DNA of 64,000 nt from Mycolicibacterium sp. MU0050 (GTDB taxonomy: Bacteria; Actinomycetota; Actinomycetes; Mycobacteriales; Mycobacteriaceae), in contig NZ_OY726395.1 of the NCBI RefSeq assembly GCF_963378085.1, positions 682,001-746,000 on the forward strand, read 5' to 3'. Below, piece by piece: positions 44,928 to 54,724 of this stretch. Both the position numbers and the translations under genes were made by a program. The first letter of the stretch is position 1. Every line of letters begins with the position of its first letter. The notes beneath the pieces were generated by a model. It was not told the DNA's origin. It worked only from the letters and a program-made list of their open reading frames with translations, and searched no databases.

Positions 44928-47782
44928 GCACCGCGTTCAGTCCGGAGGAACTGGCGCGCGTCGCGGCGAACCGCGCAGCGCTCGCCGACGCGCACGCCGC
45001 TCGTGAGGCCAGCATCGACACGTGGCTCGAGCGTCTGTCCGACGCTGGCGCCGTGCTCATGCCGCTCATCGTCGCCGGCAAGCGCCCCGTCGAGAGGCGG
45101 TGGCAGGAGACTTCGACGATCGATTGGGACGAGATCGACGCCCACCTGCGGCGCGGCGGTAACATCGGCGCGCACCTCGGCGCGAGCCGATGGGTCGGAT
45201 GGGACGGCGACAACGGCGCCGCGACCGCCGCGATGCTCGCGGCCGGCTACGACTTGTTCACTATCTCGGCGGGGTCTCGCAACCCCGCATACCACCACGC
45301 GGAGGGTGCGCACGTTCTCTGGCGCCTGCCCTCCTGGGTTCCGCAGGTGCGCCTCACCGGCCCGACCAAGGCGGTGATGCTCGACAACGGCGCGAGCATC
45401 GACGTGCTCGCCGGCCACCATCAGGTGGTGCTCCCGCCGTCGGTGGTGGTGATCGCCGAGCCCACGCACTACGTCGGTGGGTACGTCACCGCGTCGGAGG
45501 CCGGGTACTGCGGTCCCGACCGCGACGGTTGGCTCAAGGTCGCGGCTGACGCGGACGGGTGGCTCCCGGAGTTGCCCCTGTGGGCGCTCTCCGAGGAGCT
45601 GCTTGCGTACGCCCCGGAGGGAACCGACATCGGTGCACCCCCCGCGGGGTGGGAGCCGATGGCCGGCACCGTCACCGTCTGGCGGGAGGCCGAGGCCGGG
45701 GTCCGTGAGCCGGGCGAGGGCGACGACGAGCTGACCACCGCGGTGGACCAGCTCGACCTGCTGAGCATGCTCGAGGCCGCTGGGATCGCCGGTGACCGCG
45801 CCGGGTTCGACTCCTGTGGTCCGTGCGAGACCTGGCTGCGGGCCGGGTCGGACGCGGAGAAGAGCATCACCGTGCACGACTGCGACGTCCACGGCGGTAG
45901 GGTCCAGGTCTGGACCACCGCCTTCGCGGACCTGCCGCAGGGCGGGTACTCGCGACTCGACGCGTACTGCGGACTCACCGGCCGCGAACGCGGAGCGGTG
46001 ATGAAGGAGCTGGGCCTGGTTCAGGAGAAGAGGCTCACCGCTGTCGCGGCTGACGACCTGGATGCCGCCGCCGCGGAGTTCGAGGCCGCCGCCGAGGCTG
46101 GTGACGCCACGGAGACCAAGCCGATCCCCTCTCCGGACAAGGGACCGAAGGGCGAGCCTGTGGGCCGCGTGATCGAGGTCCAGGTGGGACCCGACGGCCT
46201 GTTGCAACGCGCGCAGCGGTACCGCCTTGCGGCCGCGGGCATGCGGGCCAAGCAGCACGCCGCGGGGGCGAAGGATGGCGCTGTGCTCATCGGCGCTGAC
46301 AGCGTGGTGGGCGCGCCTGCGGCGGGGGCAAACGCTCTCCAGCCCATGCCGGAGCCGGAGCTGACGGCCGAGGAACAGGCTGCCGCCGAGGCTGAGGCTC
46401 TCGCGGACAAGCGCGACCCGTACCGGCACCTGCCGGACCCGTGCACCGAGGAGCTCGAGGAGTTGGTGTTTGGGGATCCGCGTCTGCCCCAGGTGGGACA
46501 GATCCGGACGGCGGCCCGGGCGGCGGCGATGTCGCCCTGGTCGACTCTCGGCCTGAGCATCGGCCGCGGACTGCTGCGGGTCCGGGCGAGCGTCCTGGTG
46601 CCGGACCTGGTCGGCGGCATGCCGGCGCCCCTGAACTACCAGATCGGCACCGTGGGCGCTTCGGGGCGTGGCAAGGGCGCGGCGCACGGACTGGTCATCT
46701 ACGACGCCGGGGTGCTGATCCACACCGAGGACTCGATCGACAAGAAGTTCATGCCGCCGTCGGGCGCCGCGCTCGCCGGCCTGTTCGTGGCCCGCCAGAA
46801 GGATGACGACGGCAACGTCGAGGTCGTGCCCATCCGTGAGGCCGCCTGGTGCGACTGGTCGGAAGTGGACACACTCACGGCACAGTCCGGACGCGGCGGC
46901 AATGACCTCGCTTCTGAGCTGCGCGCCGCGATCACGGGCGCCGAGCTGGGCACCGACCCGAAGAAGGACGGCGCAGACCCGCTGAAGGTGGAGCCCCTGT
47001 CGTACCGGATCCTGGTGTCGTTCTCGACGCAGTACGGCAAGCCTGCGATGGCGCTGATGGCCGAGCGTGACGGCGGAACCCTGCAGCGCACGAACTGGTT
47101 CTCCACGACGGACCCGCGCAGTCTGAACAAGCGCCCGCGCGGTCCCAAGCCGCGTGCGGAGATCGACATCATGCGCGGCCTTCCGACCTCGCACGTGGTG
47201 AAGCACCCCGACGGTGACCGCGAGTTGCTCACCGTAGACGACGCCATTCACGACGAGGTGTGGGAGGCCCAGGCCAACAAGATCCGCTTCGACCGCGACG
47301 TGGACGAACTCGCCGGCCACCAGAACCTGAACCGCCTGCGCACCGCCGCGTGGGCCGCCCTGATCCAGCACAGGGCCCACATCGGCGCCTTCGAGTGGGA
47401 GTGGGCCGGTCACGTCATGGAGCACTCACGGCGGGTGCGTGACCGACTCGAAGCCTCGGTGAAGGGCCTCAAGAAGGCGCAGGCCGTCGAGAACGGTGGC
47501 CTGGACTTCGACCGCAAGAACGCCGCGGAGCTGGCGAAGGTGGCGCACACCGAGGCCTTGCTCACGTCCCTGGCTAAGTGGGGTCGCGACGTTCGCGAAG
47601 GCCGCAACAAGTTCGGCAAGAGCGGCCCGACGTTCACACTGCGGGACATCCAGGCGTCTGCGAAGAACGCGAAGTCGGAGCGCTACACCAGAGCCGCAGA
47701 ACTCGCGACCGAGCTGTGCATGCGGCAGCTGTGGGTCTGTGAAGGCGAGCGGATGCGCTCCGTCGAGCCGGACCTTGAGTGA
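44924..47782 (+). CDS. Primase-polymerase replication protein (RepPP-like), module 1
   Basis: 952 residues. The N-terminal primase-polymerase domain has the catalytic DxD in VGWDGDNGAA (about 94-96), the second motif in AYHHAEGAHVLW, and D in IDVLAGHHQVV. The C-terminal part (about 490-950) is ATPase-like, with a P-loop-like GASGRGKG in which the usual Ser/Thr after Lys is replaced by Gly, so ATP binding is doubtful. Such proteins replicate excised AICEs. It overlaps the preceding gene by ATGA. Confidence 0.88.
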   Translation: MSTAFSPEELARVAANRAALADAHAAREASIDTWLERLSDAGAVLMPLIVAGKRPVERRWQETSTIDWDEIDAHLRRGGNIGAHLGASRWVGWDGDNGAATAAMLAAGYDLFTISAGSRNPAYHHAEGAHVLWRLPSWVPQVRLTGPTKAVMLDNGASIDVLAGHHQVVLPPSVVVIAEPTHYVGGYVTASEAGYCGPDRDGWLKVAADADGWLPELPLWALSEELLAYAPEGTDIGAPPAGWEPMAGTVTVWREAEAGVREPGEGDDELTTAVDQLDLLSMLEAAGIAGDRAGFDSCGPCETWLRAGSDAEKSITVHDCDVHGGRVQVWTTAFADLPQGGYSRLDAYCGLTGRERGAVMKELGLVQEKRLTAVAADDLDAAAAEFEAAAEAGDATETKPIPSPDKGPKGEPVGRVIEVQVGPDGLLQRAQRYRLAAAGMRAKQHAAGAKDGAVLIGADSVVGAPAAGANALQPMPEPELTAEEQAAAEAEALADKRDPYRHLPDPCTEELEELVFGDPRLPQVGQIRTAARAAAMSPWSTLGLSIGRGLLRVRASVLVPDLVGGMPAPLNYQIGTVGASGRGKGAAHGLVIYDAGVLIHTEDSIDKKFMPPSGAALAGLFVARQKDDDGNVEVVPIREAAWCDWSEVDTLTAQSGRGGNDLASELRAAITGAELGTDPKKDGADPLKVEPLSYRILVSFSTQYGKPAMALMAERDGGTLQRTNWFSTTDPRSLNKRPRGPKPRAEIDIMRGLPTSHVVKHPDGDRELLTVDDAIHDEVWEAQANKIRFDRDVDELAGHQNLNRLRTAAWAALIQHRAHIGAFEWEWAGHVMEHSRRVRDRLEASVKGLKKAQAVENGGLDFDRKNAAELAKVAHTEALLTSLAKWGRDVREGRNKFGKSGPTFTLRDIQASAKNAKSERYTRAAELATELCMRQLWVCEGERMRSVEPDLE

Positions 47783-47809
47783 CCACTCGGCGGGTGGTCG
47801 GCACAAGGT

Positions 47810-48063
47810 GTCCACCCAGGTGTCCACCCTGGGTGGACACTTGAGCGAAACGGATCGTCGAACCGCAGGTGTCCACCCGTCCACCCGTCCACCCAGGGTG
47901 GACGCGCCGCGGATGGCTTCTATAAGAGACGGCCGCAGCTTCACTTAACTACTACTCCGACCTGGGCTTTTGCAGATCGGTCTCCCGGATTCCCCGCACC
48001 GTCCACCTTGGGTGGACGGGTGGACACCCCGCTGAGGGTGGACACCTGCGGCCGAGGGTGGAC
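47810..48063. repeat. Iteron-like cluster, candidate replication origin
   Basis: Twelve copies of the 8-mer GTCCACCC or its complement occur in 254 bases: seven in the left cluster (47810-47903), five in the right (48001-48063), arranged mainly as inverted clusters around an A/T-richer core (about 47920-47990, including CTTCTATAAGAG and TTCACTTAACTACTACTC). Two pairs form tight palindromes (47822-47838 and 47887-47903). The cluster immediately follows the primase-polymerase gene, the usual place for an AICE origin. Confidence 0.65.
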
Positions 48064-48094
48064 GGCTCGGACGACCTGCGGCATACATTCAGGT

Positions 48095-49576
48095 ATGGCA
48101 GATCGGTTCCCCGAGCAGACCGCTGAGACCATCGGACAGTTCCAGGTGGTGTCCAAGGCATCGGCTGCTGAGACGACTGCGACACCACCTCGTACCGGGG
48201 TGCTCCGATTCCGCGACAACCGGGTCGAACTCGAGGTCAGTCCCAGCTTCAACCCGATGGTCGAGTGGACACGACGCGGACCCGGATCCATCGCAGGCGG
48301 CCCGCCACAGCGGCGCGTCACCGACGACGCGGTGGTGCTGGGTGCGACCGCGATCAGGCCCGGTGAAGTATCGCTGTGGGGTCTGCGTTCCTTACGTCGC
48401 CACCTGCTTGGGTTCCCGAGCCCCGGGGAAGACGAACCACGCAGCCGCGAGGTGCTGCGGGCGGACTGGTGCTTCGTCGGCGCCCTGTTCCCGGACGATG
48501 AGACCGAGTTCGACGCGGTGACCCTGGATGTCACCGGACTCCATGCGTTCGCCAACCTGCCTTCGGTCCACACCGAGTTGCCCGACACCGGTATGACACC
48601 GATGAAGTGGGTCTACGACCCGCCGGACGCCGCCGAGGGGGTTGTGTCGATTCCCGCGGTCGGGAAGGTGCGGTTCGAGCCCCTGGCCTCAATCCCGACG
48701 CTCGGCGGACCGGACATCGTGCTCACGACAGGTACACGGCTGAAGTTGGCGTTCGACCACCCGCTTCCGTTGTCCACGATGGTCTCCACCGTCGCGATAC
48801 CAATCGCAACGGCGCTCACGATCCTCAACGGAGCCGAGTGCCGCGTCCGCCAGCTGAACCTGTCGGTCCCGAGCGGAGAGTCCGCAGACGTGTACGGCCA
48901 CGTGGTCGACGCGTCCGCGCCTCGCGATTCCGCCGAGGAATCTCTCCTCACGCTCGAAGGTGCCGGTGGCGCCGACTTCGTCGGCCGGTGGCTGGAACTC
49001 TCGCAGCGGGTATCTCCGGTGCCGCAGATACTTGCGGCGTCCTACGCCGGGGAGTTCCAGACGGTGGAGACCGAAGCGCTGAGCCTGTGCACCGCGGCGG
49101 AGAATCTCCATCGGCGTCTGTATCCGGGCGAACGTCGGTGGACGGCGGAGACTGTCGACGCGGCGACGGACGGGTTGAAGGACGCCGACATTCCCGACGA
49201 GGTGCGACAGGCGCTGACGCAGGCAGTCGGGCAGTACCTCTACGAGCCGTCGTTCCCCAACCGCATCGAGGCATTGGCGCGCCGGGCGGCCGAGGCCGTC
49301 CCGGAGTGTGTCGGCCGGATCAATCGTTGGAAGCGCGCGGTCACGGACCAGCGGAACACGCTTGCGCATGGGCTGCGTCAGGAGGGGGAGAATCCCGACC
49401 TCACCGAGATGCACTACATCACGCGTTCGCTGCGGTGGGTCCTGACTGTGTGCCTGCTGCTGGAGGCGGGAGTTCCACCGGAGCGTTTGGCGGGCGCGGT
49501 GCGTGCGAACAGCCGTTTCGAGCGCGATGCGAGGAACTGGCGGAGCGTGTGGCCGAAGGTGTTCGCACAGGCGTGA
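48095..49576 (+). CDS. ApeA-like HEPN-domain anti-phage protein
   Basis: 493 residues from the ATG at 48095. The N-terminal part matches the ApeA N-terminal domain (DWCFVGALFPDDETEFDAVT; GTRLKLAFDHPLPLSTMVST), and the C-terminus ends in a HEPN module with the RNase motif R-x4-H in RNTLAHG. ApeA is an abortive-type anti-phage HEPN RNase. It follows the origin region and opens the defence island. The start avoids the iteron sequence that extends the frame. Confidence 0.8.
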   Translation: MADRFPEQTAETIGQFQVVSKASAAETTATPPRTGVLRFRDNRVELEVSPSFNPMVEWTRRGPGSIAGGPPQRRVTDDAVVLGATAIRPGEVSLWGLRSLRRHLLGFPSPGEDEPRSREVLRADWCFVGALFPDDETEFDAVTLDVTGLHAFANLPSVHTELPDTGMTPMKWVYDPPDAAEGVVSIPAVGKVRFEPLASIPTLGGPDIVLTTGTRLKLAFDHPLPLSTMVSTVAIPIATALTILNGAECRVRQLNLSVPSGESADVYGHVVDASAPRDSAEESLLTLEGAGGADFVGRWLELSQRVSPVPQILAASYAGEFQTVETEALSLCTAAENLHRRLYPGERRWTAETVDAATDGLKDADIPDEVRQALTQAVGQYLYEPSFPNRIEALARRAAEAVPECVGRINRWKRAVTDQRNTLAHGLRQEGENPDLTEMHYITRSLRWVLTVCLLLEAGVPPERLAGAVRANSRFERDARNWRSVWPKVFAQA

Positions 49577-49736
49577 CCTGATCACGTCGGCGCAGTCTGT
49601 CGGTACCCGTCGATACTCTCCGCGTAGACGCCACCGCCGAGCTGCGTGAACATGCGGAGGAATGCGGCCCAGGTCACCGGCGTTGATGTGACACACTTGG
49701 GGTATTCACACCACAGCTCTCGCGGAGGGAGGATTC

Positions 49737-50384
49737 ATGCTGACCGCAGACCAAGTCGCGAGCGTGATCATCGCTCGCAACGTGAAGCCGTGGACCGACG
49801 CCATGTCGTTGCAGAAGCTGCTCTACTACGCGCAGGCATGGCATCTGGCCGTTACTGGTGAGCCGCTGTTCGACGAGCAGTTCAAGGCGTACAAGGACGG
49901 GCCGGTGGTCCCGCAGGTGCGTCACACTCGGATGGAGCAGTCCAGCCGCAAGCGCAGCGAGCAGGATCTCACCGGCATCGAGCTCGACGAGCTCAGCTCG
50001 AACCTGCTGGACTTGGTGATCGCGAGCTACGGGTCGATGTCCGCTGAGGAACTCAGCGCACTCACCCACGCCGAGCGGCCGTGGCTGGAGGCGCGCGGTG
50101 ACCTCCCCGCCGACGCCTCTGGCAACACACCACTGTCACCGGAGTCAATGGCGCGGTTCTACCGTGCTCACCGATCTCTGGCCGGTCGAACTGCCGCCGA
50201 TCTCGCCGCGGGCGGTGTGTACGTTCGCGACACGAGCGTCAGCGATGCGATCGACATCGACTCGCTGCTCGGTGCGCTGGACGACGTTGACACCGCAGAC
50301 GATGACTCTCCGTGGGGTGGCGCGAACCTCGTTGCTCCTCGTAGCAGTGATCGCCCCCGCCGGTCCCATCGGGTCCGCTGCTGA
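49737..50384 (+). CDS. Panacea-domain antitoxin (DUF4065/SocA-like)
   Basis: 215 residues. The Panacea domain (about 1-150) begins with MSLQKLLYYAQAWHLAVTG and GPVVPQVRHTRMEQ, the typical pattern. Panacea proteins are general antitoxins that pair with many toxins. The C-terminus is acidic. Good GGAGGGAGG ribosome site. The PIN-like gene starts 4 bases after its stop. Confidence 0.9.
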   Translation: MLTADQVASVIIARNVKPWTDAMSLQKLLYYAQAWHLAVTGEPLFDEQFKAYKDGPVVPQVRHTRMEQSSRKRSEQDLTGIELDELSSNLLDLVIASYGSMSAEELSALTHAERPWLEARGDLPADASGNTPLSPESMARFYRAHRSLAGRTAADLAAGGVYVRDTSVSDAIDIDSLLGALDDVDTADDDSPWGGANLVAPRSSDRPRRSHRVRC

Positions 50385-50388
50385 ACCA

Positions 50389-51042
50389 GTGACGGACGGC
50401 CACCGGCATCTCGTCGTCTTCGACGCCAACGTTTACCTCGACTCTGCATTCCTCACCGGTGCACCGTTCTCCTGGGACACCTTCGATGCGATCGCGGCAT
50501 CGATCGCGCAGGTGCCCGTCCCGCACGTGGATGGCGCTTACGACTCACTTCGGGCGATAGCAACCTGCCAGTCCGGGACGTTCGCCGGATCGGAGACTGT
50601 CGAGGTCTTCACGAACGACCACATCGAGGACATGGTCCACGCCAAGGCGCAGCACCCTGTCGTGCCCGCTCCCGGGAGTGACCTCAGGGGGCTGGGGTGG
50701 AACCGTAGCGATGCGGACGCGCTCTTGGAGGGATTCGTGTGGGAGGTCGGCAACCGGTCGTCGGGCGGTTGCGTGCCGGCTGAGGTACCTGACGGCAACC
50801 CTCCGCTCGACCACGAGGACGGGATGGTCTACGGGGCGTGCAAGTATCTGGCCGGCGAGGATCCTTTGGCGACGGTGTACTGCGTCACCCGAGACCGCCC
50901 CTTCCTCGACGCGGCCAAACTGGGGAAGCTCAGCGGTCACACGAAGGTCCTCCACCCCGCGAAATTCGTCGGTTTGGTACGTGCCGCACGCGCCAACCTC
51001 GGGGTCAAGCGGATGCGTCCCGGCGGGCCGGCGCCACAGTGA
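50389..51042 (+). CDS. PIN-like nuclease, partner toxin of the Panacea antitoxin
   Basis: About 217 residues from the GTG at 50389. PIN acidic residues appear in LVVFDANVYLDSAF (D), the middle FVWEVG (E) and VTRDRPFLDAAKLG plus DHEDGMVYGACKYLAGEDP (D). PIN proteins cut RNA, and toxin activity would be neutralised by the Panacea protein. Gene order antitoxin-toxin with a 4-base gap is that of a TA pair. An upstream ATG (50302) would add a hydrophobic stretch that overlaps the antitoxin. Confidence 0.75.
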   Translation: MTDGHRHLVVFDANVYLDSAFLTGAPFSWDTFDAIAASIAQVPVPHVDGAYDSLRAIATCQSGTFAGSETVEVFTNDHIEDMVHAKAQHPVVPAPGSDLRGLGWNRSDADALLEGFVWEVGNRSSGGCVPAEVPDGNPPLDHEDGMVYGACKYLAGEDPLATVYCVTRDRPFLDAAKLGKLSGHTKVLHPAKFVGLVRAARANLGVKRMRPGGPAPQ

Positions 51043-51130
51043 TGTCGATGTAGGCGCACCCCCGCGGCGATTCCTGCCCACCCCGGCGCGCCCCCAACCA
51101 CGCGGCCACCCACTCCTGGAGCATGGCTGT

Positions 51131-51415
51131 GTGGGTGACGACGAACAGCAGTGGGTTCCGAAGCGAGTCACGACGGCAGACGCTGCCGCCGGCGCAGTGT
51201 TACGACGGGTACGTGAACGCGCCGGGCTGACACTCGATCAGGCCGCCGAGGCGAGCAGGATCAGCAAGGCGGTCCTGAGTCGGACGGAGCGGGGTGAGCG
51301 GCCGGCACGGGTCACCGAACTCCTTCCCCTCGCCGCGGCGTACGACATGACGGCCGCCGAGCTCGCCGCCGCGATCGCGGCCGACCCCGCGGTACAGGCC
51401 GCGGCGATGCAGTAG
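51131..51415 (+). CDS. XRE-type HTH regulator
   Basis: 94 residues from a GTG. The HTH_31 pattern is complete: VLRRVRERAGLTLDQAAEAS, RISKAVLSRTERGERPARV and LLPLAAAYDMTAAELAAAI. It probably represses nearby defence genes. It converges on a small HTH gene on the other strand with 2 bases between stops. Confidence 0.85.
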   Translation: MGDDEQQWVPKRVTTADAAAGAVLRRVRERAGLTLDQAAEASRISKAVLSRTERGERPARVTELLPLAAAYDMTAAELAAAIAADPAVQAAAMQ

Positions 51416-51417
51416 CT

Positions 51418-51615
51418 CTACCCGCCGCCCTTCGGCGGCCGATACCGCTCGTCGATCAATCTCTGAATCTCCCGGCTGGGGATCAGCGTCCGGCAGCCGA
51501 GGCGCATCCCGACAATGACGCCCTGCCTCTTCAGTCGGAAGAAGTGGGTTCGGCTGATGCGCAACCGTTCGATCGCTTCGGGGATCGTGAGCAACTGGTC
51601 GTGGCCTGGTTCCAT
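51418..51615 (-). CDS. Excisionase/AlpA-like HTH protein
   Basis: 65 residues from the ATG at 51615. The winged HTH reads LLTIPEAIERLRISRTHFFR, followed by LGCRTLIPSREIQRLIDE, as in AlpA/excisionase proteins. It may be an accessory regulator or excision factor. The frame extends 18 residues further upstream, without support. Confidence 0.75.
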   Translation of the reverse strand: MEPGHDQLLTIPEAIERLRISRTHFFRLKRQGVIVGMRLGCRTLIPSREIQRLIDERYRPPKGGG

Positions 51616-51702
51616 GGCGCGACCGTAGGACGAAACGCACATGCATTGCGAGGTGTCTTCCGGTGCCACTGCATCCGTCGCGGCACCGGTGGATGCATCC
51701 GA

Positions 51703-52119
51703 CTACGCCAGGTGCCGACGCACAACCTGGAGGTCCCGCGCGCGGTCACGGTCGATCTTCCGCGACTTCAACGTGAACTCCGACTTCTCGATCACCACCA
51801 GCCGCAGCCCATGCTCAGGGATCAGCGTGCGTTTGCGTTCGTCGTAGCGGCGGCGCTGCTCACCGCGACCCATTCCGGAGACGGTCTGCCGGCGGTCGAA
51901 GAACGGAGACGGCTGCGAGTGCTGCTCCTCCTGGAACTCGACTACCAGCCGAAGGTCCGGCCAGTACCCGTCGACAGGGAGTGTCACCCCGCGGGGCCGA
52001 GTGGGAGACGGGTCTCCGCGCAGCCAGTCGAACCGCGCCTGCCGGATGCCGGGCACGCCGAGCAACTCGTCGCAGAGGTCAAGGACGTAGTGCTCGTCGG
52101 AGTCAGCGCGGCGGGCCAT
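51703..52119 (-). CDS. PD-(D/E)XK-like nuclease, third gene of the type III R-M locus
   Basis: 138 residues from the ATG at 52119, starting 14 bases after the res stop. It has LPVDGYWPDLRLVVEFQEEQ, an acidic D...E-x-Q arrangement as in DUF559/VSR-like nucleases, with basic and aromatic residues following (RRYDERKRTLIPEHGLRLVV). It is an unusual small nuclease appended to a type III restriction system. Catalytic role is inferred from the pattern. Confidence 0.55.
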   Translation of the reverse strand: MARRADSDEHYVLDLCDELLGVPGIRQARFDWLRGDPSPTRPRGVTLPVDGYWPDLRLVVEFQEEQHSQPSPFFDRRQTVSGMGRGEQRRRYDERKRTLIPEHGLRLVVIEKSEFTLKSRKIDRDRARDLQVVRRHLA

Positions 52120-52132
52120 GAAGCGATTCCGA

Positions 52133-54724
52133 TCAGTAGTCCACCGCTGCGTCCGACTCGTACAACGCCTTGGCGTCGGCTCCGTCACGCACGGCCTTGC
52201 GTACCGACTCCTTCGTCAGGTCCAGGACCCGTAGGGTGTCTCCGACCTTCGCGACCGCCTCGATGCGCCCGTACTCGGCGCCGAAGGTCTCGGCGAAGTC
52301 GGCGAGGCCGCGCAGCTTCGGCATGGCATCGGACATGTGGTGCCCGTGCGGGTCGACGATGTTCGCGGCGATCGTCCCGTCAGCGCGGCGTGAGAAGAAC
52401 AGGAAGTCCGGCCGCAGCGCCTTGAACGCGCCGCTCGACATGTCGCGGTAGGCGATCGACAGGGAGTCCTTCGCCGTCCGCGACGGGTTTCGCCACCAGG
52501 CGACGAAGCCGGCGGCGTTCATCTCCTGCTTCAGGACCAGCGTCTCCCAGTCGTTGAGGTTGGCCGGGACGTCACCGTTCTCGTCGCAGAGCAGGTGGTG
52601 CTTGTGTGTCGGGAGGTCGGATTCGTTGCCGGCGGCGTCGCGCACCTTGGTGTCGGCTTGCCCGGTCCGGGGACGGGTGAGCAGGATCGGTTGCGGCTGC
52701 GTCGTCATCGACTCCAGCTCGTCGTAGACGGCTTGCCGCTCGTCTGTCAGTCCCTTGCGCTGCACCCGCGTCTGCTGCAGCCAGTCGGCGGCGAGTTTGT
52801 TCGCTTCGTCGTCGATGGCCTCCGCGACCTCGGGCACGAGCGCCGCCGCTGCGAGTTGGACTGTTGCATCGCGGAGCTCATCGTCGTCGGCGTCGTCACC
52901 GGCGAGGTGCCCGACGTAGGTCCGCGCGAGGTCGGCGCTGAAGACACGGCCGGCGGCCCGGTACGCGTCCTGGATGGCGCGGTGGTCGGCGGTGTCGGTG
53001 AAGGCCTTGCGGGAGATGGCGGTGTTGCTGTGCAGCTTCCCGCGCAGCTCCTCGCCCTCCATCGTCATGACGTCCTTGACCGCCGCGTCGATCTTGTCCT
53101 TGTACTGCACACGCCGCCCGTCGAGGACCGCGTGCAGGTGCGCGTGCGCCTGCTTCCCGGCGTCGGTGATCAGGTCGTCGTCGGAGAGTGCCTTCGCGAT
53201 CGCGGTGAGCCGCTTGATGGGCTTCGCGGCGCGCTTCGGGATCGTCTGCGCCGGCAGCATGTCGAAGCGCTCCCAGACCTCCTCGGGAACCTCCGGGTTG
53301 GGTAGCAAGGTCACCGGGTCGAACAGCACGCGCCGGCCGGGGCCGCCTCCGGAGTCGCCGTCTCCGCCGCCGGTGGCGCCGCGCATCAGCTCCTCCGCGA
53401 CCGCGGTCGCCGTCTTCCGGTCGAAGAACGGCAGTAGGCACTCGACGGAGTTCAGCACCTGGTTGCCGGGGATCCGGCGCGCCAGCGGCGTGCGCACCAT
53501 GCGGCCGAGTAGCTGCGTGATGTGGGTGGGGTCGACCGCAGGCCGGAAGGAGACGAGTACCTCGGCCCGGGGGCAGTCCCACCCGGTACTGATCGCGGTC
53601 TTCGCGAACAGCACCCGGATCCACGTTTCTTCCTGCACCGTCTCCGGCGCCACGTAAGGGACGGGCACCTGGTTCACGGACAGGTCTTGGTGCTCGCCGA
53701 AGACGTTGGCGAACGACTGGGTCGGTAGGTCCGTCCACTCCTCGAAGACCGCTTCCACCGCTCGGGCGACCGCGGTCTGGGTAGCTGCGGTATCACCGTC
53801 GCGCACCTGCACCACCAGGAGCGGCACGACGGGGTCGGTCTCGCCTTGCTCCTTCGCATACTGGGCCCACGCCTTGGTGCTTGCGATCACCTTCCTGACG
53901 GCCCGCTTGAGCAGCACCGTGTCGAAGGTGCCCGACTCGCTGGGGATCGACAGGACGATGTCGTCCTTGAGCAGTCCCGATGCCTGGACCAGCGCGGAGT
54001 CCACCTCGACCGCCGGCAGTGCCACCCGCCCCTGCGGTGCGTCCTTGAACGCGTCCTCGAAGTTCTGCGTCGTCGCCGAGATGCCCCAGACGATCGGCAT
54101 CGGTGGAGTGGTGCCGTGTCCGTTGACCAGTCGCTGCACGATGGTGGTGCGGTCGCCGGCGGAGTTGTTCCAACCGCGGTGCGCCTCGTCCTGCACGAAG
54201 TACAGCGTGAGCCGCTCGTCGGCGATCGTCTCGGCGATGACGTCGTAGATGTTGCTCTGCACCTCGTCGGGGCGAGGCACCAGTGCCATCTCGTCGGTGT
54301 CGCCGTTGCGGTCACCGCGCACGAGCCGCGCGCCCTTGCTCAGCTTCTGCGCGTTGAGGAAGTAGACGTTGCCGGGTCGCAGCTTCGGCTCGTTGAACGT
54401 GGACTCGATGATCCGCAGCCGCGAGTCGAGCTGCTCACCACCGGCGGCCTGGATCCGCCTTCGCGACTGCTCGTTCAAGCTGGGGTCGTCGCTGAACCAG
54501 AGCACCACCGCCCCGGGGTCGGCGGCGAAGTCGAACTCGTCGCTGCCGAAGAACAGCGCCTCGATGACGGCGGCCGCCATGACGGTCTTGCCCGCGCCGG
54601 TGACGGCGGACAGCGCGAACCTCGACTTGGAGCCGAACTGCTTGTAGAGGGTGCGCGCCTGCGTGAGGTTGTCGAGCACACCCGCGACGGCACCGACTTG
54701 GTAGTCCTTGAGCGTGTACTCCAT
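52133..54724 (-). CDS. res: Type III restriction enzyme Res (DEAD-like helicase-nuclease)
   Basis: 863 residues from the ATG at 54724, which overlaps the mod stop by one base. The helicase domain has Walker A TGAGKTVMAA, DEAD-like QDEAHRGWNN, motif III GISATT, and motif VI QLLGRMVRTPLARR. A C-terminal nuclease-like region includes ALRPDFLFFSRRADGT and IVDPHGHH. With Mod it cuts DNA after ATP-driven movement between unmethylated sites. A long open frame upstream into mod is an artefact. Confidence 0.9.
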   Translation of the reverse strand: MEYTLKDYQVGAVAGVLDNLTQARTLYKQFGSKSRFALSAVTGAGKTVMAAAVIEALFFGSDEFDFAADPGAVVLWFSDDPSLNEQSRRRIQAAGGEQLDSRLRIIESTFNEPKLRPGNVYFLNAQKLSKGARLVRGDRNGDTDEMALVPRPDEVQSNIYDVIAETIADERLTLYFVQDEAHRGWNNSAGDRTTIVQRLVNGHGTTPPMPIVWGISATTQNFEDAFKDAPQGRVALPAVEVDSALVQASGLLKDDIVLSIPSESGTFDTVLLKRAVRKVIASTKAWAQYAKEQGETDPVVPLLVVQVRDGDTAATQTAVARAVEAVFEEWTDLPTQSFANVFGEHQDLSVNQVPVPYVAPETVQEETWIRVLFAKTAISTGWDCPRAEVLVSFRPAVDPTHITQLLGRMVRTPLARRIPGNQVLNSVECLLPFFDRKTATAVAEELMRGATGGGDGDSGGGPGRRVLFDPVTLLPNPEVPEEVWERFDMLPAQTIPKRAAKPIKRLTAIAKALSDDDLITDAGKQAHAHLHAVLDGRRVQYKDKIDAAVKDVMTMEGEELRGKLHSNTAISRKAFTDTADHRAIQDAYRAAGRVFSADLARTYVGHLAGDDADDDELRDATVQLAAAALVPEVAEAIDDEANKLAADWLQQTRVQRKGLTDERQAVYDELESMTTQPQPILLTRPRTGQADTKVRDAAGNESDLPTHKHHLLCDENGDVPANLNDWETLVLKQEMNAAGFVAWWRNPSRTAKDSLSIAYRDMSSGAFKALRPDFLFFSRRADGTIAANIVDPHGHHMSDAMPKLRGLADFAETFGAEYGRIEAVAKVGDTLRVLDLTKESVRKAVRDGADAKALYESDAAVDY

